The position numbers and the translations under genes are program-made. The notes below the pieces were generated by a model. It saw nothing but the letters and a program-made list of their open reading frames with translations. It did no database searches and was not told where the DNA came from. Positions 60,390 to 64,000 of a DNA stretch of 64,000 nucleotides are shown here, piece after piece. Each line of letters begins with the position of its first letter. Positions within the stretch are counted from its first letter, which is position 1. This DNA is from Varroa destructor (taxonomy: Eukaryota; Arthropoda; Arachnida; Mesostigmata; Varroidae). Where the stretch lies: positions 41,369,435 through 41,433,434 of the forward strand of contig NW_019211456.1 of assembly GCF_002443255.2 (NCBI RefSeq), read 5' to 3'.

Positions 60390-61780
60390 TGGTTTCCGCT
60401 GGCGTTGTTGGTCCCGCTGCTGTATTTATCGTCATTGCAGCCTCTTGAAGTTTCGCAGTAGAGCTTTTCCACTGCTACACCTGCAATCAACAGCGGTTGT
60501 GATTCTTGTTGTTCTAGTCCCAGAGGCGATCTCAAAACGAGATTGTTGCCGACTTTGCTATTGTTTGCAGCTAGACTTTAAACAAACGGTAAGCCAAAAT
60601 ATGCAGCGTGAGCAACTGTTACAGTGTGAAAGTAACTGCTGCGTATTCCCGAACCGGTCTGTTTCGGTGCCTCTGAACTAAGTATATGAAATATATAATC
60701 ACATCGGCCGCAATATTATGGACAGAAAATAGGTCTGTATAGGCGGACGAATCTCTGCATCGAAGCTGATACAGGTCGTAAGTCATGATAAAGATTTTAA
60801 TTGTAGAGAATAGAGTATTGCTTGACTTTCACGAAACGTAAAATTCTCAGATATGCCATACGATACGAGTACAGAGACGAACGAAAGACAAAAGATACGT
60901 TTTGTGTTACGACGGGCGGGCAATTACTGAACGAGCTGACAGACAGACTTGCTGACACATCTATAATTCATACGAAAATGTATCATCAGAAAATGACGAG
61001 TACTAACCACTCCTAGCGACAGGGACATTCCTATATACATATATTTTGCTTCAACTCAAATCCTTGTCACGACAACCAGAAAATCGATAGGAGCAACGTC
61101 CTGCACTAAGGCACACAACCGAGCTTTGTCCGGCCATAAGGGTTCGTCTGCACATTTCCGGCTAGCAGTAATTAAAACACTGTTGTGGTATCGAACGAAC
61201 TCTGGCTCTATCAAATTCTGCGAGGCTAGTCTGATCCGAGGAATTTTGAACGACTAATCCGAACGTTTCCCATGGCTTGTGAAAGGCGGCAGGCTATATT
61301 TTCGAAAAGTTTCGACAAAACTTCTGATCTATTTTTTTTTCCCGACGCACACCGATGTAGCCATTAATAGAGCAAGCAATTTGAGACAAACGGTAAGCTA
61401 GATTGGTCTCTACGTATGGTAATTCTAATAGATGGCCATGCCTGGTTGCGCAGATGCGAAAGTAAACTGCAAATGACGTGTCTGTCATATTTGATCAAAC
61501 TTTACATACATTAGGTTCGAATATGACGTTCGCAATTTATACTGGTGACAGAGTATGGGTAGCCAGTCGGCAACCCCCAGGTCATCATTTCCCTCTGCAC
61601 TGCGTCTTTTGCTGACTGGGGCCGGAAGTCACCTGACGAAATAGTAACTTTTCGACGCTTCAGACAGAACAAATGTCTGCACCTAGAATCGAATACGAAA
61701 AGCTGTACCTAGAGTAGAAATTTCCTCGTAGATATTTTCCTGCGTACATAGTGATGTCGAAGCGCGTTCGATGCTATAGA
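60390..61780. other. No gene supported
   Basis: A plus-strand AAACG/GTAAGC donor-like site lies near 60589 at the end of an open frame starting at 60445 (MKFRSRAFPLLHL...); no acceptor or domain supports it. Confidence 0.4.
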
Positions 61781-61788
61781 AAGTAAAT

Positions 61789-61836
61789 ATGTCTTCTGCT
61801 GAAAGTACGTCGAGCACTTTAACGTCTCACGGTAAC
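61789..61836 (+). CDS. Possible first coding exon
   Basis: ATG in a fair context (AAAT before it, A at -3), 16 codons reading MSSAESTSSTLTSHGN, then AAC/GTAAGT, a near-ideal intron start. Ser/Thr-rich N-termini are common in cytoplasmic proteins. With no downstream exon identified this rests on one start codon and one donor. Confidence 0.2.
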
Positions 61837-61844
61837 GTAAGTAA

Positions 61845-62630
61845 ACTGATCTGTAGTGAAATGATTATAACGTACAGTCCGAGGACCTAGGTTGAGCTCA
61901 TTGAGACTATGAGCAAAGTCAACAAGAGACTTATCTCACAAAGTACGTCCACATCGCTCACGCCTATACTTTTAGTTCATTATCTAAAAGACTCATTCTA
62001 AGCACAGATCCAATCGACCAGCTTGTTATCATGTTTTTTGGAGCCTTTTTTGCTCATCTTTTGATCCCTCAACGTTACCATTAGCCTTAAGAAAACTTCA
62101 AATAATTTCATAAATGTGTATCTTTTTCAAAGATTATTATTTGTACACTTACCGAACAGCTGGCGCCAATGATAATAATTGAGCGTTTTAAAATCGAAGA
62201 TCATTCTACATCTGGTATCTCTGTCGGGCTAGAGACAACCAGAATTCATGGAACAACACCGACTCGCTATTAGAGTCCGGTCTGTCTGTTATTCAGTTTC
62301 TACTATTATCAATTCAGCCGATAAATTACCTTTCTGGAGCATTTGAAACGGACGGCAGCCAACTCGAACAGACAATGAAACCACTACGAGAAAGGCCTCC
62401 GACATTTCTCTAGCTGCCGTCCTGTGGTAAGCAACCCCTGTCACGAACGTTGGCAATTGGCAGATCTCGCGTACATCACCAACGACCTATCTAGTGCTAT
62501 CCAACAGTCTGTTGTCGCCTGATCTCTGCCAGTAGTAATACCAGTTATAATAAAATTCTGTCTGTAATGGTAGCTACGATTTGACCGGTTTAATCACTCC
62601 TATTAAAATGATTTAAGCACTAATTCTGCA
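61845..62630. other. Non-coding stretch
   Basis: Nothing recognised. Confidence 0.5.
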
Positions 62631-62636
62631 CTCTAC

Positions 62637-62660
62637 AAAGTCGACGCTGGCGTCGACTTT
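62637..62660. repeat. Perfect 11-bp-arm palindrome
   Basis: AAAGTCGACGC, TG, GCGTCGACTTT. It contains two SalI-type GTCGAC cores. Only two central bases are unpaired in the notation, so as a hairpin it would have 10-bp arms and a 4-nt loop. Confidence 0.93.
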
Positions 62661-62713
62661 TCATCTGCGGTTACCACTGCTCTATATTCTGACGGTCGTA
62701 TGGCTTTACGCGA

Positions 62714-62714
<1 letters not shown>

Positions 62715-62755
<41 letters not shown>

Positions 62756-62760
62756 TGCAC
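62715..62760. repeat. TA microsatellite with palindromic ends
   Basis: GTGCATATAT at the left and ATATATGCAC at the right enclose a TA run with one C interruption; the whole 46 bases is nearly self-complementary. Confidence 0.93.
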
Positions 62761-62764
62761 ATAT

Positions 62765-64000
62765 ATGGCCAGTCATTAGAAATAGAAGGGTCCACTGCGT
62801 ACGAAAATAACAAATAAACCTTGTGATTCGTTTTTTGTTTGTGGACAGCGCGAACGCTGTAGGTATGATTGGGCACAAGCCGGGAAGTTGACGTAAACGT
62901 TAGAAGTATTACGATATATATCTATCATGCATATGAAATATTTAAATTTCAGAGGGTTTTGGTGGGTTTTGACAATCGAAAAGAATCAGCTTCTTCGATA
63001 TATATATATATATATAGTGGGGTTAATTCTCATCGTGACAGAATTATCGGCAGACCCGAACTGCGTCTTTAAGCTAAGTTTGGCCAATCTTGCCCTTATA
63101 GTGTCTGCGGCAGCAGCATATGTTCAAACGGGATGAAGGGCATTTTGCGAAGAAGATTGCAAACTTGCTGCTAACTTAAGCAGTTTTTGAGATGCTTATG
63201 TAGCAAGTGTTGCTATACATGTCGCCGGCAAGGGAATGGAGGGCGTTCTTGAAAATATATGACTTGAAATGCAACAGAAAAAATGGAGGCCCTTTTGTAC
63301 AAAAAGGTTTACATTCGTTTATGTTCATCAATCAAGATTAGCCTATATATATAATTCCCAAGAAAAATAGGCTTACTGATCATCTCTATTGACGGAAATT
63401 TTTCATATGGATATATATCTATATATATATATGTGTATGCATATATATGTGTACAACTACTTGTCTATGGTGTGTAACGACTATTAGAGAAATTACCTGT
63501 GTATTAATTACACTGTACCACGTAACGAATACTGCCAGCCCGTATGTTCCTTTCAAGAGGGAAGAGATAAACGGCAGACGAAAATGTTCACTGGCCTACA
63601 GTTCAAACCCTATTACCTATATTTAGTTATCAAACTTTTCGACAAATGAAGCATGCGGGAATTTTACTAAGGCAAACTTGATTTATTCAAGCGGAGCATT
63701 GAGTAAGAGAAAAAGTTACGGTTACGAGCCGTTTGTTTTGCCAAGACGAGCAACACGTGTGAGTTACGTGAAATTTCATCGTACCCCAACAGCATTAGTA
63801 GTTGGATGAAAAAATTAAATAAGCGTCACGAGCATAGCGCTGGTACTGTGCTAACAGTAGCAGAGTTCAATTGGACAAAAAACAGGCGCAATATAATAAT
63901 ACCATTCCAGTTCATCGTTGAGCTGGCTCGTGCGTCTCTAGCTACGCGAAACACTACTGATCCGTCCATTGTGAGGAGGTTCTGTCGTTTGAAAGCTGAC
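62765..64000. other. AT-rich non-coding stretch
   Basis: TA runs at about 63001-63017 and 63407-63450. Frames at 62869-63072 and 62927-63136 plus run through the TA repeat and are artefacts. Confidence 0.5.

Noticed and set aside
1..64000. CRISPR arrays, rRNA genes, prophage or insertion sequences
   Set aside because: No regularly spaced direct repeats, no conserved rRNA segments, no transposase-like frame, and the overall character is eukaryotic.
1..64000. Known conserved microRNAs (let-7, miR-1, bantam, miR-9, miR-124 and similar)
   Set aside because: I looked for their mature sequences on both strands by eye and found none.

Overview
This is eukaryotic nuclear DNA, most likely from an arthropod. 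No frame is packed with genes, CpG is not visibly depleted, microsatellites are frequent (TA, GA, CT, AGGC, CATC, AAC and CNG units), and plausible GT-AG splice signals flank short open stretches. A mesostigmatid mite such as Varroa would fit the base composition and the short candidate introns, but no marker gene pins this down. I found no rRNA, tRNA, CRISPR array, operon or intact transposon.

No protein in the window can be named with confidence. The longest open frames (roughly 130-165 codons outside simple repeats) are about what chance gives in 64 kb read in six frames at this base composition, by my own rough estimate. Coding content, if present, must therefore be in short exons. The best cluster is on the minus strand at about 13.7-18.4 kb. 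There, several open segments lie between good acceptors and donors, some joins keep phase, and two candidate introns are 59 and 60 nt. I give this as a possible multi-exon gene of unknown family with low-to-moderate confidence; the full exon chain is not resolved.

Layout: 1-225, an open frame running in from the left edge with one hydrophobic segment. 0.2-3.6 kb, AT-rich non-coding. 3.6-4.9 and 6.2-9.7 kb, GC/CpG-richer blocks full of CNG triplet runs and overlapping chance-like frames, possibly 5' untranslated or promoter DNA; the longest non-repeat frame is at 8.1-8.6 kb, minus. 9.8-13.6 kb, repeats and poly(A). 13.7-18.4 kb, the minus-strand exon cluster. 18.8-55 kb, mostly non-coding, with a 22-bp-arm hairpin (19.0 kb), one well-bounded exon candidate (25.3 kb), a secreted-like small frame (42.4 kb), a G-quadruplex tract (50.46 kb) and several microsatellites. 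55.2-56.8 kb, a CpG-rich block with a TATA-like site. 56.8-64 kb, mostly non-coding with TA repeats, a perfect 11-bp-arm palindrome (62.6 kb) and a possible first coding exon (61.8 kb).

No interaction between genes can be inferred.
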